A stretch of 21,243 bases of DNA from JAUYQR01 sp043727195 (GTDB taxonomy: Bacteria > Pseudomonadota > Alphaproteobacteria > Rhodobacterales > Rhodobacteraceae): the NCBI GenBank assembly GCA_043727195.1, contig JAYSYZ010000258.1:1-21243 (forward strand), in the 5' to 3' direction. How positions within the stretch are numbered: position 1 is the first letter of the stretch; every line of letters begins with the position of its first letter. Both the position numbers and the translations under genes were made by a program. The notes under the pieces were generated by a model. The model made no database searches. It had not been told where the DNA came from and saw only the letters and a list, made by a program, of their open reading frames with translations. Shown piece after piece: positions 12,677 to 19,861 of this stretch.

Positions 12677-14806
12677 ATGACGGACGGGGCAGAGGGCTGG
12701 AAGGCGCTGGCGGCCAAGGAACTGAAGGGGACCGATCCCGACAGCCTGAACTGGGCCACGCTGGAGGGGATCGCGGTCAAGCCGCTGTACACCGAGGCCG
12801 ACCTTGAGGGCCTGTCGCATCTTGGCGGCGTGCCGGGGGTGGCCCCGTTCACCCGCGGGGTGCGGGCGACGATGTATGCGGGGCGGCCCTGGACGATCCG
12901 GCAATATGCCGGATTTTCGACCGCCGAGGCGTCGAATGCGTTCTACCGCCGTGCGCTGGCGGCGGGGCAGCAGGGCGTGTCGGTTGCCTTTGATCTGGCG
13001 ACGCACCGGGGCTACGACAGCGACCATCCGCGCGTGGTGGGCGATGTCGGCAAAGCCGGGGTGGCGATAGATTCGGTTGAGGACATGAAGCTGCTGTTTG
13101 ACGGCATCCCGCTGGAAAAGGTCAGCGTTTCGATGACGATGAACGGTGCGGTGATCCCGGTTCTGGCCAGTTTCATCGTGGCGGGAGAGGAGCAGGGTGT
13201 GCCCCGCGCCGCCCTTTCGGGCACCATCCAGAACGACATCCTGAAAGAGTTCATGGTGCGGAACACCTATATCTACCCGCCGGAACCTTCGATGCGGATC
13301 GTGGCGGATATCATTGAGTACACGGCGGCCGAGATGCCTAAGTTCAACTCGATCAGCATCAGCGGCTACCACATGCAGGAGGCCGGGGCGAACCTGGTGC
13401 AGGAACTGGCGTTCACGCTGGCGGATGGGCGCGAATACGTCCGCACCGCGATTGCGCGGGGCATGGATGTGGATGATTTCGCAGGCCGCTTGAGCTTTTT
13501 CTTTGCCATCGGGATGAACTTTTTCATGGAGACGGCAAAGTTGCGGGCGGCGCGATTGCTGTGGCACCGGATCATGGCTGATTTCGGGGCGAAGAAGGCG
13601 GCTTCGCTGATGCTGCGGACGCATTGCCAGACAAGCGGGGTCAGTCTGCAGGAACAGGACCCCTACAACAATATCGTCCGAACCGCCTATGAGGCGATGG
13701 CGGCGGTGCTGGGCGGCACGCAAAGCCTGCACACCAACAGCTTTGACGAGGCGATGGCGCTGCCGTCGGATTTCGCGGCGCGGGTTGCGCGCAATACCCA
13801 ACTGATCTTGCAACAGGAAACCGGGATTACCCATGTCGTCGACCCGCTGGCGGGGTCTTACTATGTGGAAAGTCTGACCGATCGGATGGCATCCGAAGCC
13901 TGGGCGCTGATCGAGGAGGTCGAGGCGATGGGCGGCATGACCAAGGCGGTCGCATCGGGCATGCCGAAGCTGCGGATCGAGGAATCGGCGGCGCGGCGGC
14001 AGGCGATGATCGACCGGGGCGAGGAGGTGATCGTCGGCGTCAACAAGTACCGGCTGGAGACGGAGGACAGCATCGAGATCCGCGATATCGACAATGTTGC
14101 GGTGCGCGAGGCGCAGGTGGCCAAGCTGACCACGATCCGCGCGCGGCGGGATGGAGGCCGCGTCGCGGCGGCCTTGGCCGAGGTGACACGGCGGGCGGGC
14201 GAGGGCGGCAATCTTCTGGATGCGGCGGTCGATGCGGCGCGGGCGCGGGCAACGGTGGGGGAGATCAGCATGGCGATGGAAGACGTGTTCGGCCGCCACC
14301 GGGCCGAGATCAAGACCCTCGCCGGAGTTTACGGCGCGGCCTATGAGGGCGATGCGGGCTTTGCGGCGATCCAGCGTGATGTGGAGACTTTTGCCGAAGC
14401 CGAAGGCCGCCGCCCCCGGATGCTGGTGGTGAAGATGGGGCAGGACGGGCATGACCGGGGGGCCAAGGTGATCGCCACGGCCTTTGCCGATATCGGGTTC
14501 GATGTGGATGTGGGGCCGCTGTTCCAGACGCCGGAGGAGGCCGCGCAGGACGCCATTGACAACGATGTGCATGTGATCGGGATTTCCAGTCAGGCGGCGG
14601 GCCACAAGACGCTGGCCCCCAAGCTGGTGGAGGCGCTGGTTGCTGCAGGGGCGGGGGACATCCTGGTCATCTGCGGCGGCGTCATCCCGCAGCAGGATTA
14701 CCCGTTCCTGTTCGGGGCCGGGGTGAAGGCGATCTTCGGGCCGGGAACGAATATTCCGGCGGCGGCGAGGGAGATACTGGACCTGATCAGGGCGGCGCGA
14801 AAGTGA
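12677..14806 (+). CDS. mcm: Methylmalonyl-CoA mutase, full-length, adenosylcobalamin-dependent
   Basis: This enzyme rearranges (R)-methylmalonyl-CoA to succinyl-CoA, completing propionyl-CoA assimilation started by PccBA. It has 709 residues in one chain. The catalytic TIM-barrel region includes GVRATMYAGRPWTIRQYAGFSTAEASNAFYRR, VAFDLATHRGYDSDHPRV and SISGYHMQEAGA. The C-terminal B12 domain has the base-off motif DGHDRG with the cobalt-ligand His592. This corresponds to the large, active MutB/ScpA type and resembles homodimeric mutases. The ATG at 12677 follows GGGGCAAGG. Epimerase and the chaperone MeaB are not in the window. Ethylmalonyl-CoA mutase is a close paralogue, but the pccBA linkage and length favour methylmalonyl-CoA mutase. 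Confidence 0.95.
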   Translation: MTDGAEGWKALAAKELKGTDPDSLNWATLEGIAVKPLYTEADLEGLSHLGGVPGVAPFTRGVRATMYAGRPWTIRQYAGFSTAEASNAFYRRALAAGQQGVSVAFDLATHRGYDSDHPRVVGDVGKAGVAIDSVEDMKLLFDGIPLEKVSVSMTMNGAVIPVLASFIVAGEEQGVPRAALSGTIQNDILKEFMVRNTYIYPPEPSMRIVADIIEYTAAEMPKFNSISISGYHMQEAGANLVQELAFTLADGREYVRTAIARGMDVDDFAGRLSFFFAIGMNFFMETAKLRAARLLWHRIMADFGAKKAASLMLRTHCQTSGVSLQEQDPYNNIVRTAYEAMAAVLGGTQSLHTNSFDEAMALPSDFAARVARNTQLILQQETGITHVVDPLAGSYYVESLTDRMASEAWALIEEVEAMGGMTKAVASGMPKLRIEESAARRQAMIDRGEEVIVGVNKYRLETEDSIEIRDIDNVAVREAQVAKLTTIRARRDGGRVAAALAEVTRRAGEGGNLLDAAVDAARARATVGEISMAMEDVFGRHRAEIKTLAGVYGAAYEGDAGFAAIQRDVETFAEAEGRRPRMLVVKMGQDGHDRGAKVIATAFADIGFDVDVGPLFQTPEEAAQDAIDNDVHVIGISSQAAGHKTLAPKLVEALVAAGAGDILVICGGVIPQQDYPFLFGAGVKAIFGPGTNIPAAAREILDLIRAARK

Positions 14807-14837
14807 CACATTCGGGGAAGACCAACGGTCCTGACGG

Positions 14838-15197
14838 CTAAAGCTCGATCTCGCCGTTCGGGCCGGGAAGGAAACCCGGCCTTGGCAGCAGGGGCGCGTT
14901 GCGGCGGATGATGATGTCGCCGTTGGGCAGCATGACGGGCGCATCGTAGTTCTGGAAATCATCAATCAACGCAATAAGTTGCTGAAATTTCGGGCCAAGA
15001 TCGCGGAACGCCGGTTCGATGTCGGCCAGCGCCTTGCCCATTTCGTTCAACGCCGGTTCCATTTCAGTCATCAGCCCGCGCAGCACCAGTTTCGCGCCTT
15101 CTTCCATCAGGCTGAAGCCTTCGGGGGCGGGCGGCACCGGTGCCTCCTCTGCCAGGGCAGGGGCGGCGAAGAGGCAAAGGGCAAGGGCAAGTCTCAT
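14838..15197 (-). CDS. Small secreted protein of unknown function
   Basis: This is a 119-residue protein with a short signal peptide (MRLALALCLFAAPALA, cleavage before EEAPVPP). The mature part is an acidic, Met/Leu-rich helical segment (LMEEGAKLVLRGLMTEMEPALNEMGKALADIEPAFRDLG) followed by the motif MLPNGDIIIRR and a Pro-rich tail. Similar proteins are common in Rhodobacterales and are sometimes labelled 'AAA+ family ATPase', but no Walker motif is present and that label should not be copied. The ATG at 15197 has no Shine-Dalgarno. A -10-like CATACT ends 7 nt upstream, suggesting a leaderless mRNA. It is convergent with mcm (31 bp apart) and follows the EEP gene on the same strand. Confidence 0.8.
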   Translation of the reverse strand: MRLALALCLFAAPALAEEAPVPPAPEGFSLMEEGAKLVLRGLMTEMEPALNEMGKALADIEPAFRDLGPKFQQLIALIDDFQNYDAPVMLPNGDIIIRRNAPLLPRPGFLPGPNGEIEL

Positions 15198-15203
15198 GTC
15201 GAG

Positions 15204-15232
15204 AGTATGGGGTCTTGCCCCCGGAAATTCAA
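15204..15232 (-). promoter_or_regulatory. Candidate promoter giving a leaderless mRNA for the 119-aa protein
   Basis: On the minus strand, TTGAAT (15232-15227) and CATACT (15209-15204) are spaced by exactly 17 bp, each matching four of six consensus bases. The A of the ATG at 15197 is the seventh base after the -10, which is the expected transcription start. No Shine-Dalgarno is present. The -35 overlaps the stop codon of the upstream EEP gene. Confidence 0.45.
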
Positions 15233-16263
15233 TTCACGATTGGCAGGTCCAGCGTCACCGGGAAATGGTCGGAGGCCTGCAGGAGTGCTTCGCGCAGTTC
15301 GGGGCTGATCGCGGGGTCATTGAACGGGTGCCAGATGCGCCAGTCGGGCCGGCGGGCCGCCAGATCAGGCGAGACCATGATGAAGTCGAGCAGCGCTTCG
15401 AAAAAGCGTTGCTGCGGGGCAAGGTAGAAACGTGCGGTGGTCGGGGCCAGTGCCACCCGGCTTTGCAGAGCCATCGCGGCGTGGGGGTCGAAAAGGCGCG
15501 GTGCGTCGCCGGTGCCCAGCACGATTTCCACCCCGGAATGGCCGAAGAGTTTTTCAAACTCGTCGATGCCGGGGCCGTCGTTGAAATCGCCCATCACGAC
15601 CAGGCTCTCGGCTGCCTTGAGGTGGCCTTCGACCCGCTGGCGCAGCCACAGGCATTGCGCCAGTTGCTTGCGGCGGTTCTCGATGGACAGCCGGAGCATC
15701 GCCTCGTGCCCCACCGCGCCGTGCGGGTTCTTGGATTTGGCATGTACCCCGATCAGCCGCAGCTTGGCACCTTCGGCGGTGGTAACTGCCAGTTCCAGCG
15801 GGGGTTTCGAAAAGCGGATCGTTTCGGAAACCATGTCGGCATCCAGGTCATAGCGGAAGGTGCCGTCAAAGCGCGGCGCGTCGGCGGAACCGTGGGTGGT
15901 GGAGATCGGCCCTTGCGGATCATGGCGCAGGGTCAGGCGGTCGGGATCATAAAGGCAGGCGATTTCCTGCTCCGTCTCGGAGGGAAAGCCGATGATCGCC
16001 TTGCGGGCGCGCAGACCGGTGTGGAGGGCAAAGGTTTCGAGGGCCCGGGTGGTGGAGCGGTGGCCATTGGTATCGGGCGCCTCGATGATCATCACCGCGT
16101 CGGCATCAAGCGCGGTGAAGACGATGGCCAGCGCGCGCAGTTGTTCGGCGCGGGTGGTCTGGTAACGGGCCGAGGCTTGGGTATCGGCCAGCATCCGGCC
16201 CCGGTCGTCAAACAGGTTGTTGAACCATTCGACATTGTAGGTGGCGATGCGAAGTGCGGTCAT
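15229..16263 (-). CDS. Endonuclease/exonuclease/phosphatase (EEP) family protein
   Basis: This is a 344-residue metal-dependent phosphoesterase of the EEP (DNase I-like) superfamily. I place the start at ATG 16263 (MTALRIATYNVEWF) because it overlaps the upstream stop as ATGA and begins directly at the first conserved strand. The frame extends 10 codons further upstream. The catalytic set is complete: TYNVEWF (Asn10), VMIIEAPD (metal-binding Glu), GVHAKSKN (His), MGDFNDGP (Asp/Asn) and the C-terminal SDHFPVTL (Asp/His). There is no signal peptide, so it should be cytoplasmic. Substrate (DNA, RNA, phospholipid or a nucleotide) cannot be told. It is translationally coupled to the TerB-DnaJ gene, an arrangement I recall as common in Rhodobacteraceae. 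Confidence 0.88.
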   Translation of the reverse strand: MTALRIATYNVEWFNNLFDDRGRMLADTQASARYQTTRAEQLRALAIVFTALDADAVMIIEAPDTNGHRSTTRALETFALHTGLRARKAIIGFPSETEQEIACLYDPDRLTLRHDPQGPISTTHGSADAPRFDGTFRYDLDADMVSETIRFSKPPLELAVTTAEGAKLRLIGVHAKSKNPHGAVGHEAMLRLSIENRRKQLAQCLWLRQRVEGHLKAAESLVVMGDFNDGPGIDEFEKLFGHSGVEIVLGTGDAPRLFDPHAAMALQSRVALAPTTARFYLAPQQRFFEALLDFIMVSPDLAARRPDWRIWHPFNDPAISPELREALLQASDHFPVTLDLPIVN

Positions 16264-16973
16264 GCGGCACGGCGGGTGGTGATTTCCTCCCACGCGGCGT
16301 TGATGGCGATGAGGCGGCGTTCGGCAAGTTTCAACGCTTCGACCGGGACGCCGCGAGCGACCATCGCGTCGGGGTGGCTGTCGCGCACGGCCTGTTTCCA
16401 GGCGGCGCGCGCCTCGGCCCGGGTGGCGGTGTGGTCGATGCCAAGCACGTCATAGGGGTCGCGGGGGGCGCCTTCGACAAAGCGGGCGCGCAGGGTGGAA
16501 AAGCACCGCTGATCAAGGCCGAAGATGGCAGCGACATCGGCGAGGAAATCATCCTCGCCGGGGTGGTAGTTGCCATCCGCCATGGCGATGTGGAACAGGC
16601 CTTCCAGGAGGTCGATCAGGACATTGCGGTCATCGGCGCAGAGGGGTTCGCCGGGCTTGCGGAACAGGGCCGAGATTTTGCGGGCATAGGCGTCGAACCC
16701 GGCCACGTCCTGCCGCGCGAGGTTGAAGACGCGGGCGGCATTCTGTTCTTCGCCGTCGGGAATGGCAAAGATGCGGCGAAAGGCAGAAACCTCATCCCGG
16801 GTGACCATGCCGTCGGCCTTGGCCATTTTGGCACCAAGCGCGATGACCGCGATGGTAAAGCCGATGGAACGTTCGGGGACCGGGGCGGCGCGCAGCCGGT
16901 CGAAGATGACGCTGAGCCCCTCGCCGGTGGCGAGGGCGGACAGGGCGTCGGCGATGCGGGTCCAGATTGACAT
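16260..16973 (-). CDS. TerB-DnaJ (DjlA-like) co-chaperone
   Basis: This 237-residue protein has a TerB-like helical domain (about residues 30-150, with acidic segments KADGMVTRDEVSAF and MADGNYHPGEDDFL that could bind metal) and a C-terminal J domain (about 173-237). The J domain starts DPYDVLGIDHTATRAEARAAWKQAVRDSHPD and contains an intact HPD motif (His200), so it should stimulate a DnaK ATPase. Unlike E. coli DjlA, I see no N-terminal membrane anchor. The frame extends 49 codons upstream, but MSIWTRIADAL is the natural start. It has no Shine-Dalgarno, and a good promoter ends 8 bases upstream, so it may be leaderless. The stop overlaps the EEP start. Confidence 0.87.
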   Translation of the reverse strand: MSIWTRIADALSALATGEGLSVIFDRLRAAPVPERSIGFTIAVIALGAKMAKADGMVTRDEVSAFRRIFAIPDGEEQNAARVFNLARQDVAGFDAYARKISALFRKPGEPLCADDRNVLIDLLEGLFHIAMADGNYHPGEDDFLADVAAIFGLDQRCFSTLRARFVEGAPRDPYDVLGIDHTATRAEARAAWKQAVRDSHPDAMVARGVPVEALKLAERRLIAINAAWEEITTRRAA

Positions 16974-16980
16974 GGGGGGC

Positions 16981-17009
16981 AGGATATCGCGGCGCGCGAA
17001 GCTTGTCAG
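16981..17009 (-). promoter_or_regulatory. Candidate promoter giving a leaderless mRNA for the TerB-DnaJ gene
   Basis: On the minus strand, CTGACA (17009-17004, five of six consensus bases) and TATCCT (16986-16981, four of six) are separated by exactly 17 bp. The ATG at 16973 begins 8 bases after the -10, at the expected transcription start. No Shine-Dalgarno lies between. A TTTGCAAA octamer is centred about 56 bp upstream of the start (17026-17033). Confidence 0.55.
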
Positions 17010-17085
17010 GAGCGGATTTTCTGCATTTGCAAAAGGCCTGTCCCGGCCCGGGGCGCGCTTTCTGAAGAGCCGGCGGGCGGGGCGG

Positions 17086-17700
17086 TCATTCCAAGCTGCG
17101 CGGGCCGTGCGGGGTGGCAAAGGTGGCGCGCATGGCCATCTGTGCCGCCGACGTGATGTGGATGCGGGGATCTGTCATCCGGTTGGCAAGCGCGTTGGCA
17201 AGCGCATCGGCCTGCGGATGCGCAACCTCGAACCGGGTGAGCCGCACGCCGACATCGGGCAGGCTGCGGGCGGGGTGCAGGGGGCCGTCCCATTGGATGA
17301 GTGCGGGAAACCCGCCATCAAAGGGCAGGCAGCCATCGGCGGGGATTGCCATCTGCCAACGGTAATCGCCGCGTTGCAGCGCCACGGGTGATCCCAGCCC
17401 CGGCGGCCCGAGGGCGAGTTCCGCGTCGATATCCTGGCAGCGTGCGATCCAGTTGGTCAGGCGCGGCGGGCCGGTAAAACGGTCCATGTCGAACCAGCGC
17501 GGCCGGGCGGGCCGGGGCGCGGCGGGATCGGTGGCGATCACCTCGAGATACAGATCGCCAAGGCCGAGCAGGCGGTTGTGCGTGGCCATATGCGGATGCT
17601 GGCCGCCACTGGTCAACGCGACGCCAAGGGCTGCTTCGACCACGGCCACGCCTTCGGCAAGCGTTGCCGCCGTTACCGCCAGATGGTCGAAGACCAGCAT
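17086..17700 (-). CDS. VOC-superfamily (glyoxalase-like) protein
   Basis: This is a 204-residue cytoplasmic protein of the vicinal-oxygen-chelate fold, closest by eye to the Glyoxalase_3-like group. The start MLVFDHLAVTAATLAEG has the typical first beta strand with a metal-ligand-type His (DHLAV). A HNRLLGLGDLYLEVIATDP segment follows, with a possible second ligand in the final Glu. The second half (FPALIQWDG..., VRLTRFEVAHPQ) repeats the fold. The ATG overlaps the ppx stop by one base (TGATG), so it is translated with ppx. Reaction and substrate are unknown. Co-translation with an exopolyphosphatase does not explain its role. Confidence 0.82.
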   Translation of the reverse strand: MLVFDHLAVTAATLAEGVAVVEAALGVALTSGGQHPHMATHNRLLGLGDLYLEVIATDPAAPRPARPRWFDMDRFTGPPRLTNWIARCQDIDAELALGPPGLGSPVALQRGDYRWQMAIPADGCLPFDGGFPALIQWDGPLHPARSLPDVGVRLTRFEVAHPQADALANALANRMTDPRIHITSAAQMAMRATFATPHGPRSLE

Positions 17701-19253
17701 CAGACGGCCTTGGTGACGGTGGTCTGTGCCTTCATCGCCACGGCCAGCGAGGCGAAGCGCGACTGCGCCACCTCGCCGAACAACCCTTCGCCTTCTGGGG
17801 TGAGTTCCAGGGTCAGCAGGTGCTTTTTGGCAGACCAGTTCAGGTGGCCTGCCTTGGCGGGATTGCCCACGGAGAACATCGCGCCAAAGCGCATCGCCTT
17901 GCCCAGAACCTCGGCCTCCTGCACCTCGTCTTCGGACAAGAGGCGGAACATCGGTTCCAGCCGCGATCCGGCGCGTGAATTCTTGTAGCGATGCAGCAGG
18001 GCCAGACCGAGGAATACCCGCCCCGGATGGTCGAGGCCACCAAGGTTGGCGCGGGTGGCGTTGTCAAAGCACGCCTCGGCGCGGTAATCGGGGTGGGCGC
18101 GCCAGGTGGTGTCGTGCAACAGGCAGGCGGTCTTGATCAGGCGCAGGCGGTCCTTGCTTGCGTCGGGGAACAGCGGTTCCAGAAACTCGAACAGTTTCTT
18201 GCCAAAGCCGGGGATGCGCGACTGGGTCATTTCGGTCATCCGCGCCGCCTCGATCAGCGGGTCGCGGGCGCGCAGCCGTTCCGGCATCTGTTCGTAAAGC
18301 AGGCCCTCGCGGATGCCGTAGGCGGAGACGTCGATTTCCGATGGTTTCAGCACCCGGATCAGTTCGCGCAACACTTCGCAGGCCAGCGGCACCAGTTCCA
18401 TCCGTTCCGATGAGGTGCCGGTGCGGCCGCGCAACACGGCAAGATCGGCAACGGCCAGCCAATCCAGCGTGTCGGTCAGGCCACGTGGCGTCATGCGGTA
18501 TTCGTGCAGTACGGTCAGCGGGTAATTGCGCCGTTCCATATCCAGCCGGGCGATCACCCGCCACGAGCCACCGACAAGATAGATCCGCTCGCCTTCGGAG
18601 CCGAGGTCGCCCTGCACCTCTTTCAGCACCTTGGCGATATGCGCCTGACGTTTCTTTGGATCAGCGCTGATCTGTTGCAGCCGGAAGGGACCGAGCGGCG
18701 TCGAGACGCGCTTGCCGACGCGGCCATTGCCGATCCGTGCCAGTTCCATCGAGTTGCCGCCGATATCGCAGACGATGCCCTTGGCTTCGGGCCAGCCCAA
18801 GAGTACGCCTTGGGCAGAAAGCCGCGCCTCTTCATCGCCGTCGATGATCCAGAGCTTGAGGCCCGTCTCGCGCAGGACTTCGGCCTCGAACTCAGGCCCG
18901 TCAAGCGCTTCGCGGGTGGCGGCGGTGGCGACGACGGTCAGGGGCGCAATCTCCATCCCCTCGGCCAGGAGGGCGAAGCGCTTCAGTGCCGACAGCGCGC
19001 GGATGCGGCCCTGCGGGTTCAGGCGGCCCGTCTCGGCCAGGCCCTTGCCAAGGCCGCACATGACCTTTTCGTTGTAGAAATAGGCGGGGCTGCGCGCGGC
19101 ACCGTCAAACACCACCATCCGGACCGAGTTCGACCCGACATCGACCACCCCGACGCGGCTGAGCGCGCGGGCGGACGGGTCGTCGAACAGCGGCCGGCCG
19201 AAGGGGCCGTCGTCATCATCTGCGGTTGGGGGTGCGGCTTTGTTGTCCGGCAT
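17700..19253 (-). CDS. ppx: Exopolyphosphatase / guanosine pentaphosphate phosphohydrolase (Ppx/GppA)
   Basis: This enzyme removes terminal phosphates from inorganic polyphosphate and possibly hydrolyses pppGpp. It has 517 residues. It belongs to the actin/Hsp70-like ASKHA fold: phosphate-1 loop GVVDVGSNSVRMVVFDG (about 34-50), VVATAATREA, the catalytic-Glu region GDEEARLSAQGVLLG, and phosphate-2 loop VCDIGGNSMELARI. The C-terminal half is an HD-like helical domain with LLHDTTWRAHPDYRAE. The acidic Pro-rich N-terminal extension of about 30 residues (MPDNKAAPPTADDDDG) is family-variable. The ATG at 19253 has GAGG about 10 nt upstream. A TTGACC at 19310-19305 could be a weak -35. It is in the same direction as ppk1, with the PACE gene between them, and overlaps the VOC gene. 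Confidence 0.93.
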   Translation of the reverse strand: MPDNKAAPPTADDDDGPFGRPLFDDPSARALSRVGVVDVGSNSVRMVVFDGAARSPAYFYNEKVMCGLGKGLAETGRLNPQGRIRALSALKRFALLAEGMEIAPLTVVATAATREALDGPEFEAEVLRETGLKLWIIDGDEEARLSAQGVLLGWPEAKGIVCDIGGNSMELARIGNGRVGKRVSTPLGPFRLQQISADPKKRQAHIAKVLKEVQGDLGSEGERIYLVGGSWRVIARLDMERRNYPLTVLHEYRMTPRGLTDTLDWLAVADLAVLRGRTGTSSERMELVPLACEVLRELIRVLKPSEIDVSAYGIREGLLYEQMPERLRARDPLIEAARMTEMTQSRIPGFGKKLFEFLEPLFPDASKDRLRLIKTACLLHDTTWRAHPDYRAEACFDNATRANLGGLDHPGRVFLGLALLHRYKNSRAGSRLEPMFRLLSEDEVQEAEVLGKAMRFGAMFSVGNPAKAGHLNWSAKKHLLTLELTPEGEGLFGEVAQSRFASLAVAMKAQTTVTKAV

Positions 19254-19344
19254 GGCGCGATCCCCTCAGGCGTTCGGCTGCACCATGCCGCCCAAAGCCA
19301 AGAGGGTCAACACATCTGGCTGCGATCCGCCGCGAAGCTGCACC

Positions 19345-19779
19345 TCAGGCAGGCAGGCCAGCGGTCACGGGCAAGAGCCGGTCGTAGAGCAGATAGAAGA
19401 CGTAGGCGTAGCCCACGTAGAGCGCCGTCAAGCCGACATTCACCGCCAACGCCTCGGCCAGACCATGCCCGCCGAGCAGCATGATCAGGGGCAGGGTCAG
19501 CAGGATCGGTGAAACCTCGTGCGAGACGGCATGCACCAACCGCAGGCCGTGCGGCCGGTCGCTGGCAGCGCGGCCGGTCATGCGATGCTCGGTCGCGTCA
19601 AACAGCCGGTTGTGCAGCGGGTTCCACACCAGCACCACCAGTGACAGGGTGATCATCAACACCATGCTTTCGTCCTGCGGCCGGGCGTACAGGGTCTGGT
19701 AAAGCGGCACGGCGAGGAAAAGGCCACCCGCTTCGAACGCCAGCGACTGGAGCAGCCTTTCGATTCCTGACCGCTGCAT
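19345..19779 (-). CDS. PACE-family multidrug/biogenic-amine efflux transporter
   Basis: This is a 144-residue inner-membrane protein with four transmembrane helices arranged as two bacterial-transmembrane-pair domains. Domain 1 begins ERLLQSLAFEAGG, where Glu16 corresponds to the essential proton-coupling Glu of AceI, and includes LVVLVWNPLHNRLFD. Domain 2 begins RLVHAVSHEVSPI and ends NVGLTALYVGYAYVFYLLYDRLLP. This is the duplicated RxxHxxxFE-type pattern of PACE proteins (chlorhexidine and short-chain diamine exporters). The first motif has Gln in place of His. The start at ATG 19779 is set by a GGGGAGG Shine-Dalgarno. It lies between ppk1 and ppx on the same strand, 82 bp after ppk1 with a hairpin in between. 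Confidence 0.87.
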   Translation of the reverse strand: MQRSGIERLLQSLAFEAGGLFLAVPLYQTLYARPQDESMVLMITLSLVVLVWNPLHNRLFDATEHRMTGRAASDRPHGLRLVHAVSHEVSPILLTLPLIMLLGGHGLAEALAVNVGLTALYVGYAYVFYLLYDRLLPVTAGLPA

Positions 19780-19833
19780 GCCCGCCTCCCCGCCAGTCCT
19801 GCGGGAAAGCTGTAACCAAACCGGCGGATGCGG

Positions 19834-19853
19834 GCTGTTCCGCATGGAACAGC
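19834..19853 (-). terminator. Hairpin downstream of ppk1
   Basis: GCTGTTCC and GGAACAGC form a perfect 8-bp stem with a 4-nt GCAT loop, starting 8 nt beyond the ppk1 stop in the direction of transcription. No T-tract follows on the minus strand (CCGCATCC), so it may only attenuate read-through into the PACE gene. Confidence 0.5.
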
Positions 19854-19861
19854 GGGGGTTA

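Noticed and set aside
14861..14881. 7-bp hairpin (GGCCGGG ... CCCGGCC) about 55 bp past the mcm stop, considered as an mcm terminator
   Set aside because: It lies inside the coding sequence of the 119-aa protein, encodes its Pro/Gly-rich tail, and has no T-tract. It is probably a product of GC-rich codons.
12596..14965. Very long open frame antisense to mcm, continuous with the DUF4174 gene
   Set aside because: It has no recognisable domains, is Arg/His/Pro-rich in composition, and lies opposite a certain gene. GC-rich codon use leaves the antisense frame free of stops. Only the last 142 codons, with signal peptide and Shine-Dalgarno, are real.
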